This document shows positions 18,078 through 26,809 of a stretch of 64,000 bases of DNA, one piece after another. The notes beneath the pieces are model-generated. The model was not told the DNA's origin. It saw only the letters and a program-made list of their open reading frames with translations, and made no database searches. A program made the translations under genes and the position numbers. How positions within the stretch are numbered: the first letter of the stretch is position 1; every line of letters starts with the position of its first letter. This DNA comes from Firm-13 sp964617375 (GTDB lineage Bacteria > Bacillota > Clostridia > Saccharofermentanales > Saccharofermentanaceae). The stretch covers positions 80,611 to 144,610 of the forward strand of contig CAZTXQ010000001.1 of assembly GCA_964617375.1 (NCBI GenBank). Reading direction: 5' to 3'.

Positions 18078-19170
18078 TCTTCTCGTTCTTCTCCTGTCGT
18101 TTCTCTAAAAGCTGTGCTTCACCCATCGCGCGGATCTCCGCTAAAAGTTCCTGAACGGCAGATTCTGCGGGTATTTTCCGGATTGCGGCGCCCTTCTTAA
18201 AAAGCAGAAACTCATTCTTTCCTCCCGCGATACCGATATCCGACTCCTTTGCTTCGCCGGGGCCGTTTACGACACATCCCATAACGGCAACTTTCAGATC
18301 ATACGGCATATCGCGGACTTCCTTCTCGATCCTCTCGGCGAGCTCGATCAGCGGTACCTGCGTACGGCCGCACGTCGGACAAGAGATCAGGCGGACGCCG
18401 TGGGAGCGAAGATTCAGCGCTTTCAGGATACCGTATGCGGCGTACACCTCTTCGACCGGATCGCTGGTAAGCGATACACGGATCGTATCGCCGATGCCTT
18501 CGGCCAGGAGGGTTCCGATACCGACCGACGAGCGGATGATGCCGTCCCTTAACGTTCCGGCTTCTGTGACGCCGACATGAAGAGGGTACGGCGTTTTCGC
18601 GGCAAGTAGTCTGTAGCTTTCGATCGTAAGAAGCGGATCCGACGACTTTATGCTGACGACAATGTCACGAAAACCGACCCTTTCAAGGGATTCTATGGCG
18701 CCAAGCGCACTCATCGCCATAGACTCACGGTTCACTCCGCCATATTTTTCGAGCATCTCAAAAGAGATCGAACCGGAATTGACACCGACGCGGATCGGTA
18801 TCCCGTGTTCCTTCGCAGCCTGCGCAACTGCGTCGATCCTGTCTTCTCCGCCTAAGTTGCCGGGATTGATGCGGATCTTCGCCGCGCCGTTTTCGATGGC
18901 CAGAAGCGCAAGCCGATAATCAAAGTGTATGTCCGCAACGACGGGGATCGGCGAGTTCTTTACAATATCCGCAAGCGCCAGAGCGGCTTCCCGGTCCGGA
19001 ATTGCCACACGTGTCAATTCGCAGCCGGCTTCGGCAAGACGCTCAATCTGCGCGATCGTGGCCGCCGCGTCACGTGTATCCGTATTGTTCATCGACTGTA
19101 CGACAACCGGGGCGTCGCCGCCGATTGCAATACTTCCGACTCTAACTTTGTTCGTAACATGTCTTTCCAT
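18064..19170 (-). CDS. ispG: 4-hydroxy-3-methylbut-2-en-1-yl diphosphate synthase
   Basis: Iron-sulfur enzyme that turns MEcPP into HMBPP in the MEP isoprenoid pathway. The 368-residue protein has the TIM-barrel N-terminal part with VVVQSMNNTDT and DIHFDYRLAL, and C-terminal cluster cysteines in SCPTCGRT and MGCVVNGPGEA. The frame is open upstream to 19245, inside rseP, but homology starts at the ATG at 19170 (MERHVTNKVRVG), 4 bases after the rseP stop. dxr lies two genes upstream and ispH elsewhere in the window, so three MEP enzymes are present here. Confidence 0.96.
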   Translation of the reverse strand: MERHVTNKVRVGSIAIGGDAPVVVQSMNNTDTRDAAATIAQIERLAEAGCELTRVAIPDREAALALADIVKNSPIPVVADIHFDYRLALLAIENGAAKIRINPGNLGGEDRIDAVAQAAKEHGIPIRVGVNSGSISFEMLEKYGGVNRESMAMSALGAIESLERVGFRDIVVSIKSSDPLLTIESYRLLAAKTPYPLHVGVTEAGTLRDGIIRSSVGIGTLLAEGIGDTIRVSLTSDPVEEVYAAYGILKALNLRSHGVRLISCPTCGRTQVPLIELAERIEKEVRDMPYDLKVAVMGCVVNGPGEAKESDIGIAGGKNEFLLFKKGAAIRKIPAESAVQELLAEIRAMGEAQLLEKRQEKNEKNGIS

Positions 19171-19174
19171 AAAT

Positions 19175-20485
19175 TCACCCCACCAGCCTTGTAATATCCG
19201 AATAGAGCGCGAAAATGACCAGCATAATGAGTACGGTAAATCCAATCACATTGATGACGCGCTCGGTTTTCAGTGAGATTTTGCGTCCCCGTATCAGCTC
19301 AACCGTTACCATAACAATCGAGTTGCCGTCGAGGCCCGGAAGCGGAAGCATATTCGAAAAAGCAAGACCGACCGAAATAAGGCCTGCCATTAGGCCAAGA
19401 TTATAGAGCTTGACCTGATCGTCCACCTGCGGAGCATCTACAACCTGCGACACAACAGATACAATGCCGACCGGGCCCGAGACGACATCGGTAACTTCTA
19501 CATCTCCTTTGACCATATCCTTAAGACTCTCAATAGAAACGTGAATAACGGAGACGGAATAGAGGACGGATTCTTTAATGAGATCTCCGAAACCACTTCC
19601 CATCGTAATTCTGATTCCGCGTTCATTGGCACTCTGATACGTAACAGCCTTTATCGTAAGTTCTATCGTTTTCCCGTCGCGGAGCACAGTAAGGGTTATC
19701 GTCTCGGCATCCTTGTCGCGTATATCCGCATAGCCCGGATCCTTAACCGGAATTCCGTTCAGCGCCATGACGATATCGTCTTTTTGAACCAGCGGATTTC
19801 CGCCGTTCTGGTCCTTGTCAACGTCTACAACCTTCATGCCGCCTTCCTTGGATAATTCGGATTCTACGGTTATTCCGATTCTGTATCGAACCGAATACTC
19901 GGGATTTAGAGTAACCTGATACTCCTTCCCCGTCTGCGCCGATTTAAGCGTCATAACAAGAGGTCCATCGTCAGATATTTTCGACCACATATAACCGATA
20001 TCCAGATCGGTAAAAATCTGCTGACCGTCGATTCGGGTGATTTCGTCTCCGCTCTTCGCTTCCGTGGCTGCCATCTGCGTCCCGTCTGCGATTACGCCGA
20101 GTTTTGTTGACGTAAATCCATAATAAGAGAACACGAGTGCAAAAATCAGAATTCCGAGAAAAAAGTTGACAACCGGCCCCGCAAGAGAAACAAGGAGCCT
20201 CTTCCACCGGGCTTGATTGATCAGCGAATCCGGATTCAATAGTCCGTTGTCGTCTTCCTCCATGCCGGGAAAACGCACATAAGCGCCGAACGGAATCAGG
20301 CGGATATGGTATTCGACACCTTTTCTTTTCCACGAAAAAAGCGACGGTCCGATAAAGACGGACAGTTCTTCCACCTTGATCCCGAGCATTCTCGCGACAA
20401 TGAAGTGACCTATTTCATGCGCTGCGGCCAGAAGACCCAAGCCCAGCACGGCAATAACAATTCCAAGTGCCGACATATCACACAT
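19175..20485 (-). CDS. rseP: Site-2 intramembrane zinc protease RseP (RasP)
   Basis: Cuts transmembrane anti-sigma factors and leftover signal peptides within the membrane. Seen: HEIGH in the first helix (His23, Glu24, His27 counted from 20485), a central PDZ domain (about 170-260), the LPGLDG motif near the third helix, and a last helix at the C terminus. Length 436 fits the family. Two starts are close: ATG 20485 and ATG 20476; the second has better spacing from the GGAT-like ribosome site. The gene sits between dxr and ispG as in most Bacillota. Confidence 0.94.
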   Translation of the reverse strand: MCDMSALGIVIAVLGLGLLAAAHEIGHFIVARMLGIKVEELSVFIGPSLFSWKRKGVEYHIRLIPFGAYVRFPGMEEDDNGLLNPDSLINQARWKRLLVSLAGPVVNFFLGILIFALVFSYYGFTSTKLGVIADGTQMAATEAKSGDEITRIDGQQIFTDLDIGYMWSKISDDGPLVMTLKSAQTGKEYQVTLNPEYSVRYRIGITVESELSKEGGMKVVDVDKDQNGGNPLVQKDDIVMALNGIPVKDPGYADIRDKDAETITLTVLRDGKTIELTIKAVTYQSANERGIRITMGSGFGDLIKESVLYSVSVIHVSIESLKDMVKGDVEVTDVVSGPVGIVSVVSQVVDAPQVDDQVKLYNLGLMAGLISVGLAFSNMLPLPGLDGNSIVMVTVELIRGRKISLKTERVINVIGFTVLIMLVIFALYSDITRLVG

Positions 20486-20626
20486 CCGATCCGGCTCTGC
20501 TCAATTACAGATGCCGCCTATCATTTTACCGTATTTACGTCGAATTAATTCACGCGATTCAAAAAATACAGTGAACGAAATGTAACGTCGGGTTCCCGGC
20601 TGCACGACGAATTCCATAAATGCTTT

Positions 20627-20648
20627 ACGGATTGCGCGGCCAATCCGT
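20627..20648. repeat. Hairpin in the dxr-rseP gap
   Basis: Perfect 7-bp inverted repeat ACGGATT/AATCCGT with an 8-nt GC-rich loop, in an otherwise featureless gap of 190 bases. No T run follows on either strand, so it is not an intrinsic terminator; it may be an mRNA stability or processing element. Confidence 0.4.
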
Positions 20649-20675
20649 ATGCTGCGCGGTCATTCCCGACACATA

Positions 20676-21842
20676 TCAGAAGATTTTCCGTACGAATTCT
20701 CTGGCCCACCGGTCCATTTCCATCACGCCATCAACGTCAAAGGACTTAACAACACCTTCGCGCTCATGCGCATTCATGCAGACCTCGATGCTTTCGGCGA
20801 TCATCGGGAAAGATATTTGTCCGTTCATAAAGTGAGCTACGGCCTCTTCGTTGGCCGAATTCATGACGACAGGCAGAGAGCCGCCGATCCTTCCCGCATG
20901 ATATGCGAGATCGAGACAGCGGAAAACGGACGTGTCACATTTTTCGAAATGCAGATCCGAGCAGGCAGCGTCAAACGGGTCAAAAGGCTCGCTTAAATGG
21001 GTTCTCCGCTCCGGATAGAATAAGGCAATCTGGATCGGAAGCATCATATTCGGACGCCCCATCTGACCTAAGACCGAACCGTCGCTCATGCGAACCATCG
21101 AGTGTACGATACTCTGCGGGTGAACGACGACCGTTATTTTGTCGACCGGCACATCGAAAAGCCAGCCGGCTTCGATGACTTCCAGACCCTTGTTCATCAT
21201 GGAAGCGGAATCAATCGTAATCTTGCCGCCCATTTTCCACGTCGGGTGCGAAAGGGCTTCCTTTACGGTGACTTCGGATAGCTGTTCCCGTGTGAATCCG
21301 CGAAAAGGTCCTCCCGACGCTGTCAGAAGAATTCTTTCGAGACTGCCGGCCGGCTGCCCCCAAAGGCACTGCCAGATCGCCGAGTGTTCACTGTCGACCG
21401 GAAGAAGCTGTACTCCTTTGGAATGAACGAGCGGCATCACGATGGATCCGCCGGCAACAAGCGTCTCCTTGTTCGCGAGCGCAATGTCTTTTCCGGCCTC
21501 AATTGCGGCAATTACCGGTTTAAGTCCCTTGACTCCGACCATGGCGGCGACCGTCATATCCGCTTCCGATATCGATGCACAAACCAGATTGCCCTCGTCG
21601 CCGCAGTATACTTCGGTGGGAAATTCCGATCCCTGCAGCTTCTTTTCGAGCAGGAGAGCATCATCAGGCGAGGCCACGCTTACGGCCGCCGGATGAAACT
21701 CATCAATTTGCTTAAGAAGGAGCTCAATATTCGAGCCGCAGGTCAAAGCTGCAATTTTAAAATCGCCCGGAAATCCGCGAACCACTTCGAGAGTCTGACA
21801 TCCGACGGAACCGGTCGAACCGAGGATACTTAATGTCTTCAT
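20676..21842 (-). CDS. dxr: 1-deoxy-D-xylulose 5-phosphate reductoisomerase
   Basis: First committed step of the MEP pathway: NADPH-dependent rearrangement and reduction of DXP to MEP. The 388 residues include the NADPH loop GSTGSVGCQTL, the ANKETLV segment, and a metal and substrate region with DSEHSAIWQ and SASGGPF followed by MMNKGLEVIEA. Length is normal. Its ATG begins 6 bases after the cdsA stop, with GGGTG as ribosome site 7 nt upstream. Confidence 0.96.
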   Translation of the reverse strand: MKTLSILGSTGSVGCQTLEVVRGFPGDFKIAALTCGSNIELLLKQIDEFHPAAVSVASPDDALLLEKKLQGSEFPTEVYCGDEGNLVCASISEADMTVAAMVGVKGLKPVIAAIEAGKDIALANKETLVAGGSIVMPLVHSKGVQLLPVDSEHSAIWQCLWGQPAGSLERILLTASGGPFRGFTREQLSEVTVKEALSHPTWKMGGKITIDSASMMNKGLEVIEAGWLFDVPVDKITVVVHPQSIVHSMVRMSDGSVLGQMGRPNMMLPIQIALFYPERRTHLSEPFDPFDAACSDLHFEKCDTSVFRCLDLAYHAGRIGGSLPVVMNSANEEAVAHFMNGQISFPMIAESIEVCMNAHEREGVVKSFDVDGVMEMDRWAREFVRKIF

Positions 21843-21848
21843 TTGGAA

Positions 21849-22706
21849 TCACCCGTGAGCAAAATAGAATGCCAGAAGCAAAGCCATCGGGAGCGTAAAA
21901 AAGGCACTGTCAAAACGGTCCAGAAGACCGCCGTGTCCGGGAAGAATCTTCCCGAAGTCCTTAATTCCGGCCCATCTCTTGATGGCGGAAGCCATCCAGT
22001 CGCCGATCTGGGATACCGCCGACAGAATCAGTCCGGAGACACCGGCCAGCACATAGAAAACCGGACGGCTCAAGTCCGTCTGAATCCGGGAGTCCAGAAA
22101 CAGCCAGAAAAACAGGACCATAATCAGCGCAGACCCGATCGCACCGCCGATGCAGCCTTCCCAGGTCTTCTTCGGACTGATATGCGGAACAATTTTGTGC
22201 TTTCCGAGGAGAGATCCCGTGAAATAGGCGAACACATCGGAAACCCACGGAGCGATTACGCCGATTGCGACGAAGTACCATCCGTTGGGAACAAAAAGAC
22301 CTGTAATATTGGCACAGGCCAAGGGAAACGACACGTACAGCAGAACGCCCGATGTTGCTATTCCGTCGGCGAATGCATGTTCGCCGGGCTGTATGAGAAC
22401 AAGAAAAATTACGGCATTCATGGCAAGCATCAGCACCGAGAGGCAGTAAATACTAAGGGCCAAAAGAGCGGAATTCGAAAAAAGCCGCACGATTACGGGT
22501 AGTATGGAAAGGCACGCTCCGAAATAGCTCAGATATTGACTCGGCCTAAGACCTTTGGCCTGAACGCAAAGAATCATTTCACGTGCACAGATCAAGGCGA
22601 CCGCCGCCCAAAGAACGGACAGAACATACGGACTGAAATAGCCCGGAATGAAGAATAGCAAAATGGCAAATGCAAAAACAAAGCCGGTAATTACTCTTTG
22701 TTTCAT
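21849..22706 (-). CDS. cdsA: Phosphatidate cytidylyltransferase (CDP-diglyceride synthase)
   Basis: Makes CDP-diacylglycerol from phosphatidic acid and CTP, the branch point for membrane phospholipids. The 285-residue protein is almost wholly hydrophobic with about eight membrane helices and ends with the family signature SQIGDWMASAIKRW...KDFGKILPGHGGLLDRFDS, carrying the Mg-binding Asp residues. The frame cannot extend upstream because a stop (TGA) lies two codons before the ATG. No convincing ribosome site precedes that ATG; a strong AAAGGAG lies about 50 nt away. Confidence 0.95.
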   Translation of the reverse strand: MKQRVITGFVFAFAILLFFIPGYFSPYVLSVLWAAVALICAREMILCVQAKGLRPSQYLSYFGACLSILPVIVRLFSNSALLALSIYCLSVLMLAMNAVIFLVLIQPGEHAFADGIATSGVLLYVSFPLACANITGLFVPNGWYFVAIGVIAPWVSDVFAYFTGSLLGKHKIVPHISPKKTWEGCIGGAIGSALIMVLFFWLFLDSRIQTDLSRPVFYVLAGVSGLILSAVSQIGDWMASAIKRWAGIKDFGKILPGHGGLLDRFDSAFFTLPMALLLAFYFAHG

Positions 22707-22725
22707 GAATCAGGGAACAGATACG

Positions 22726-22740
22726 GGATAACAGTTATCC
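22726..22740. repeat. Perfect palindrome upstream of cdsA
   Basis: GGATAAC and GTTATCC flank a single base, 20 nt before the cdsA start, in a 102-base gap after uppS. It could be an operator or an RNA hairpin that brings the distant AAAGGAG nearer to the start codon; nothing more can be said. Confidence 0.45.
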
Positions 22741-22808
22741 TCTTCTCTGCTCCACTCCTTTCAAATATTGTGCGGTAACCCTTCTTCCGTTTTGTCGCCG
22801 TAAGAAGG

Positions 22809-23618
22809 TTAACGCTTTTTCCCGGCAGAAAGTCCGCCGAAACGCCTGTCTCTTTGGCCGAATGCCTTAAAAGCCTCGGTCAGCTCATCAAATCCGAAGT
22901 CGGGCCATAGTGTCATCGATACCCAGAACTCTGAATACGCTGACTCCCAAAGGAGAAAATTCGAAAGGCGCTGTTCGCCGCTAGGGCGGATAATGAGATC
23001 GGGATCCGGTACGTCCGGAAGATACATATTCTGTGAAATCATTTTCTCCGTGATATCACCGGGAGTTATATTCCCATCTGCGACATCCTGCGCAATTTTC
23101 TGGCACGCGCTTAAGACTTCACGGCGTCCGCCGTAATTGAATGCGATGATCAGGTCCATTCTCTTGCGGTGTATCGAGGTCTTCTCGGCACGTTCGCATA
23201 CCGCGCGAATGTTTTCCGGAAGAGCCGCAATATCGCCGGAGAAACGGACACGAATCCCTTCCTTTTCGAGTTCCGGATCGTATTTCTCGAAAAACTCGAC
23301 GAATAGTTCCATCAATCCGTGTACTTCATCGTCGGGTCTCGACCAGTTTTCCGTAGAAAAGGCATATACCGTCAGATACCGTACGCCGTAGAATCCGCAG
23401 TTTCTGCAGATCTCCTTCAGGTTCTCGGCACCGGCTCTGTGTCCTGCCGATCTTGGAAGATGTCGCTCTTCGGCCCAGCGTCCGTTGCCGTCCATGATAA
23501 CGGCCAGATGCGTCGGAACCTTAACGGATGCGTCATCTTGAAGAGGCGCGGATCCGCTTCTCTTCGCGGGTTTCCCCGGGAAGATTAATTTTAGAAGGTT
23601 CCTTTTTGGAAAACGCAT
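22809..23618 (-). CDS. uppS: Isoprenyl transferase (undecaprenyl diphosphate synthase)
   Basis: cis-Prenyltransferase that builds the C55 carrier lipid for cell-wall synthesis from FPP and IPP. The 269 residues carry all family blocks: IMDGNGRWA with catalytic Asp43, HRAGAEN, YAFSTENW, and the C-terminal IIRPSGEQRLSNFLLWESAYSEF. A basic N-terminal tail of about 30 residues precedes the catalytic fold. It follows frr by 57 bases and precedes cdsA, linking the MEP output to wall and membrane lipid making. Confidence 0.96.
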   Translation of the reverse strand: MRFPKRNLLKLIFPGKPAKRSGSAPLQDDASVKVPTHLAVIMDGNGRWAEERHLPRSAGHRAGAENLKEICRNCGFYGVRYLTVYAFSTENWSRPDDEVHGLMELFVEFFEKYDPELEKEGIRVRFSGDIAALPENIRAVCERAEKTSIHRKRMDLIIAFNYGGRREVLSACQKIAQDVADGNITPGDITEKMISQNMYLPDVPDPDLIIRPSGEQRLSNFLLWESAYSEFWVSMTLWPDFGFDELTEAFKAFGQRDRRFGGLSAGKKR

Positions 23619-23675
23619 AAAAACTCCTCTGAAGAAAACGAATTTTGAAATGAAAATAGAATTCCCGACCGGAAA

Positions 23676-24242
23676 TCAAATCTCCATCAGATCCTTTTCC
23701 TTGGCAGCTGCGTGCTTTTCAACTTCAACGATATACATGTCGGTAATTTTCTGCATTTTCTCTTCAAAATCCGCCATATCGTCATCGGTAATTTCTTTTT
23801 TCTTATGAAAGGCACGGTATGTCTCAATCGCGTCTCTTCGGATGTTGCGAACAGAAACCTTGGACTCCTCCTCGAAATTGTGGACCTGTTTTACGAGATC
23901 CTTACGTCTTTCCGTAGACAAAATCGGGAAAGAGAGACGGATCATCTTGCCGTCATTTCCCGGATTGATACCGAGATCCGATTCAAGGATTGCTTTCTCG
24001 ATGGCCCGCATGGTTGAGGGATCCCAAGGCGTCAGCGTAATCATACGCGGTTCCGGTACCTGAATATTGCAGACAGCATTCAACTGCGTCTTTGTGCCAT
24101 AATAATCAATATAGATTCTGTCTAAAACGTGCGGATTTGCACGTCCGGCGCGAATGGCGTTTAGATTATCAGATAAATTCGAAATGGTCTTGATCATCTT
24201 CTCTTCGTAATGATTATAGGTTTCCTTTGTGATTGTCTGCAT
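23676..24242 (-). CDS. frr: Ribosome recycling factor
   Basis: With EF-G splits post-termination ribosomes. The 188-residue protein has the two-domain pattern: a three-helix bundle with IRAGRANPHVLDRI near the N terminus and the small domain around YYGTKTQLNAVCNIQVPEPRMITLTPWD, then the long C-terminal helices with RRDAIE. Length and sequence are standard. It lies between pyrH and uppS, the usual order. Confidence 0.97.
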   Translation of the reverse strand: MQTITKETYNHYEEKMIKTISNLSDNLNAIRAGRANPHVLDRIYIDYYGTKTQLNAVCNIQVPEPRMITLTPWDPSTMRAIEKAILESDLGINPGNDGKMIRLSFPILSTERRKDLVKQVHNFEEESKVSVRNIRRDAIETYRAFHKKKEITDDDMADFEEKMQKITDMYIVEVEKHAAAKEKDLMEI

Positions 24243-24269
24243 CTTCTGGTACCGCCTCCCTTTTTCTTC

Positions 24270-24977
24270 TTATTTTACCAGAGTTCCGATATTTTCGCCT
24301 TGAACAATACGGATAATATTTTCCGGGTCCTTCATGGAAAACACAAGAATTGCCGTCTTATTATCACGGCAAAGCGCCGCTGCCGTAGCATCCATGACTT
24401 TCAAATCGAGCTTTAATACTTCATCGTGTGTTATTGTCTCATAACGTACGGCATCCGGATACACATTCGGATCCTTGTCGTAGACGCCGTCAACCATCGT
24501 TGCCTTGCAGAATACATCCGCTTCGATCTCGGCTGCACGCAAAGCCGCACCCGTGTCGGTTGAGAAAAAAGGATTTCCGGTTCCGCACGCAAAAATGACG
24601 ATCCGTCCCTTTTCCAGATGGCGAATGGCACGTTTGCGAATGTAAGGTTCGGCCATCTGACGAATCTCAATGGCAGACAGGACACGGGTTACCGCTCCCG
24701 ACTGTTCGAGTGCATCCGACAGGGCGAGTGCATTCATCATGGTTGCGAGCATTCCCATATGGTCGCCGGTTACGCGATCCATATTCTCACTCGTTCTGCC
24801 GCGCCAGAAATTCCCTCCGCCGACAACAACCGCCACTTCGACACCCAGATCCGAAACGCGCTTTATCGTTTCGCTGATCACGCGAAGAACCGGATCATTG
24901 ATGCCGATCTTCTTGTCACCGGCCAAAGCTTCGCCGCTGATCTTCAGAAGGATACGTTTGTAAACTGGTTCACTCAT
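24270..24977 (-). CDS. pyrH: UMP kinase
   Basis: Phosphorylates UMP to UDP for pyrimidine nucleotide supply. The 235-residue amino-acid-kinase fold shows KRILLKISGEAL at the start, VVGGGNFWRGR, the DHMGMLATMMNALALSDAL stretch and the C-terminal GTLVK-like end. The frame continues upstream to 25019, but the ATG at 24977 has GGAGG 7 nt before it and begins the homology (MSEPVYKRILLK). It is the first gene after the rpsB-tsf terminator, so it depends on read-through or on a weak promoter in the 60-base gap. Confidence 0.96.
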   Translation of the reverse strand: MSEPVYKRILLKISGEALAGDKKIGINDPVLRVISETIKRVSDLGVEVAVVVGGGNFWRGRTSENMDRVTGDHMGMLATMMNALALSDALEQSGAVTRVLSAIEIRQMAEPYIRKRAIRHLEKGRIVIFACGTGNPFFSTDTGAALRAAEIEADVFCKATMVDGVYDKDPNVYPDAVRYETITHDEVLKLDLKVMDATAAALCRDNKTAILVFSMKDPENIIRIVQGENIGTLVK

Positions 24978-25038
24978 CTTTCTACCTCCGTATAGCGGGT
25001 GACATGCACCTTTTTTCATTCTATCTTTAAAGTGCCTT

Positions 25039-25071
25039 AAAAAAAAGCCGTCATGATAAAATCATGACAGC
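25039..25071 (-). terminator. Intrinsic terminator after tsf
   Basis: Minus strand GCTGTCATGAT/ATCATGACGGC stem (one G-T pair) with a 3-nt loop, followed by eight T. It separates rpsB-tsf from pyrH and should lower transcription into the downstream operon. Confidence 0.85.
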
Positions 25072-25097
25072 TTCTTAATGATTGTCACACAGCCATA

Positions 25098-25748
25098 TTA
25101 ATGAATCTGCTTCATAACTTCTTCGGCGAAGTTCTCTTCCTTCTTGGCAATGCCCTCGCCCATCTCATAACGGACGAAACGGCGAATAGCAACCTTCTCA
25201 CCGATCTTGGCGGTCATTTCCTTCTGCAGAATCTCGATTGTCTTGGAATCATCCTTGACATATTCCTGCTCAAGAAGACAGGTCTCTTTATAGAACTTGG
25301 CAATGGAACCCTCAACGATTTTGTCAAGGATCTTCTCCGGCTTGCCTTCGTTCAAGGCCTTATTGCGGATGATTTCCTTTTCCTTCTCGATCTCGTCGGC
25401 CGGAACTTCGTCACGGGAAACCCAACGGGGGCTCGTAGCGGCAATCTGCATGGCTACATCACGAACAAACGCTCTGAAGTCTTCATTCTTTGCGGCAAAG
25501 TCTGTCTCTATATTAACTTCGACAAGAACACCGATACGGCCGCCGGCATGAATATACGCATCAACGATACCCTCTGCAGCAATACGTCCGGCCTTCTTGG
25601 CGGCGGAAGCGATACCTTTCTCACGAAGAATGGTAATCGCCTTGTCTACGTCACCGTTGCTCTCCTGAAGAGCCTTCTTGCAGTCCATAATACCGGAACC
25701 GGTTAATTCACGAAGTTCCTTAACTTGTGCGGCTGTAATTTCTGCCAT
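25098..25748 (-). CDS. tsf: Elongation factor Ts
   Basis: Guanine-nucleotide exchange factor for EF-Tu. The 216-residue protein starts with ITAAQVKELRELTGSGIMDCKKAL, the EF-Tu-contacting UBA domain, and holds the VEVNIETDFAAKN block (core domain). It is a short form with a single dimerisation segment, as in many Clostridia, ending in EEVMKQIH. GGAGG lies upstream of the ATG at 25748. It is 55 bases after rpsB and is followed by a terminator. Confidence 0.96.
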   Translation of the reverse strand: MAEITAAQVKELRELTGSGIMDCKKALQESNGDVDKAITILREKGIASAAKKAGRIAAEGIVDAYIHAGGRIGVLVEVNIETDFAAKNEDFRAFVRDVAMQIAATSPRWVSRDEVPADEIEKEKEIIRNKALNEGKPEKILDKIVEGSIAKFYKETCLLEQEYVKDDSKTIEILQKEMTAKIGEKVAIRRFVRYEMGEGIAKKEENFAEEVMKQIH

Positions 25749-25803
25749 AAATATATCCTCCTAAATTCCTGCGCTGACACAGTTTACTTAAATACGAATG
25801 AAA

Positions 25804-26571
25804 TTAAGCTTCCGTTGCCTCTTCGACAACCGCTTCCACGATTTCCGGCTTCTCGGCAGCTTCTTCAGAAGAAGCTACTTCGAGCTGTTCGCCCTGACGT
25901 GCTTCGATTACAGCATCCGCCATACGGCCTGCAATCAGCTTAACGGCACGGATAGCGTCATCGTTGCCGGGAATGACATAATCGACTTCTTCCGGATCAC
26001 AGTTGGTATCGACGATGGCGACAAGCGGAATTCCGAGTCTTCTTGCTTCCGCAACAGCCAGATGTTCTTTTCTGGTATCAACGATGAAAATCGCGCTGGG
26101 AAGGCGTGTCATAGTCTGAATACCGCCTAAGTTCTTCTCCAGCTTCTCCATCTCGAGTTTAAGCTTGGCAACTTCCTTCTTGGGGCGAAGATCAAACGAA
26201 CCGTCTCCAGCCATCTTCTGAAGTTCTGTCAGACGTGCAACTCTCTTCTTGATCGTTGTGAAGTTCGTAAGAGTACCGCCGAGCCAGCGATTATTGATGA
26301 AATACATTCCGCAGCGTACGGCTTCTTCGGCAATAGAATCCTGAGCCTGCTTCTTGGTGCCGACGAAAAGGATCGTGCCGCCGTCCATTGCAACCTGACG
26401 AACGAACATATAGGCTTCATCCGCCTTGCGAACCGTCTTCTGAAGGTCAATGATGTGAATACCATTGCGCTCCGTGTAGATGTACTCAGACATCTTGGGG
26501 TTCCATCTGCGGGTCTGGTGTCCAAAATGTACACCTGCTTCAAGTAACTGTTTCATAGAAATAACGGGCAT
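25804..26571 (-). CDS. rpsB: 30S ribosomal protein S2
   Basis: Small-subunit protein near the mRNA channel. The 255 residues show QLLEAGVHFGHQTRRWNPKM, IIDLQKT, the NRWLGGTLTNF block and PLVAIVDTNCDPEEVDY. The C-terminal 25 or so residues are an acidic Glu/Ala/Val tail. The frame is open upstream to 26688, but GGAGG stands 7 nt before the ATG at 26571, where homology begins (MPVISMKQLL). A structured leader and a good promoter precede it. Confidence 0.96.
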   Translation of the reverse strand: MPVISMKQLLEAGVHFGHQTRRWNPKMSEYIYTERNGIHIIDLQKTVRKADEAYMFVRQVAMDGGTILFVGTKKQAQDSIAEEAVRCGMYFINNRWLGGTLTNFTTIKKRVARLTELQKMAGDGSFDLRPKKEVAKLKLEMEKLEKNLGGIQTMTRLPSAIFIVDTRKEHLAVAEARRLGIPLVAIVDTNCDPEEVDYVIPGNDDAIRAVKLIAGRMADAVIEARQGEQLEVASSEEAAEKPEIVEAVVEEATEA

Positions 26572-26593
26572 AATTGTTCCTCCTGTTTTCTTC

Positions 26594-26641
26594 CATGGAG
26601 TGCACACCTTAACTCTTAAGGCACACGAGAATTCCTCCATG
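26594..26641 (-). promoter_or_regulatory. Structured 5' leader of rpsB
   Basis: The leader can fold as CATGGAG (641-635) with CTCCATG (600-594), enclosing a CCTTAA-GAG-TTAAGG hairpin (621-607). No T run follows, so any control would be on translation. S2 leaders are autoregulated in other bacteria; a role here is inference. Confidence 0.5.
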
Positions 26642-26659
26642 TGTTTTTTGATCTCTAAA

Positions 26660-26688
26660 ATACTACCATGAGTATCCTGTTCTGGCAA
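26660..26688 (-). promoter_or_regulatory. SigA-type promoter of rpsB-tsf
   Basis: Minus strand TTGCCA (688-683), 17-nt spacer, TAGTAT (665-660). It gives a leader of about 80 nt before rpsB. Confidence 0.7.
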
Positions 26689-26809
26689 GTAAAAACTTCT
26701 CGATACAGAATCTCCTGGTTTGTATCTGGCATTTTTCTTCTGCCCCCCTATATTATCAGATAACTCGTGTTAAAATAATCGTAAAATTTGCTTAATTGGA
26801 GGAATGAAC

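Noticed and set aside
18064..19245. ispG starting at 19245
   Set aside because: The extra 25 residues are read from inside rseP and have no ispG similarity; ATG 19170 fits.
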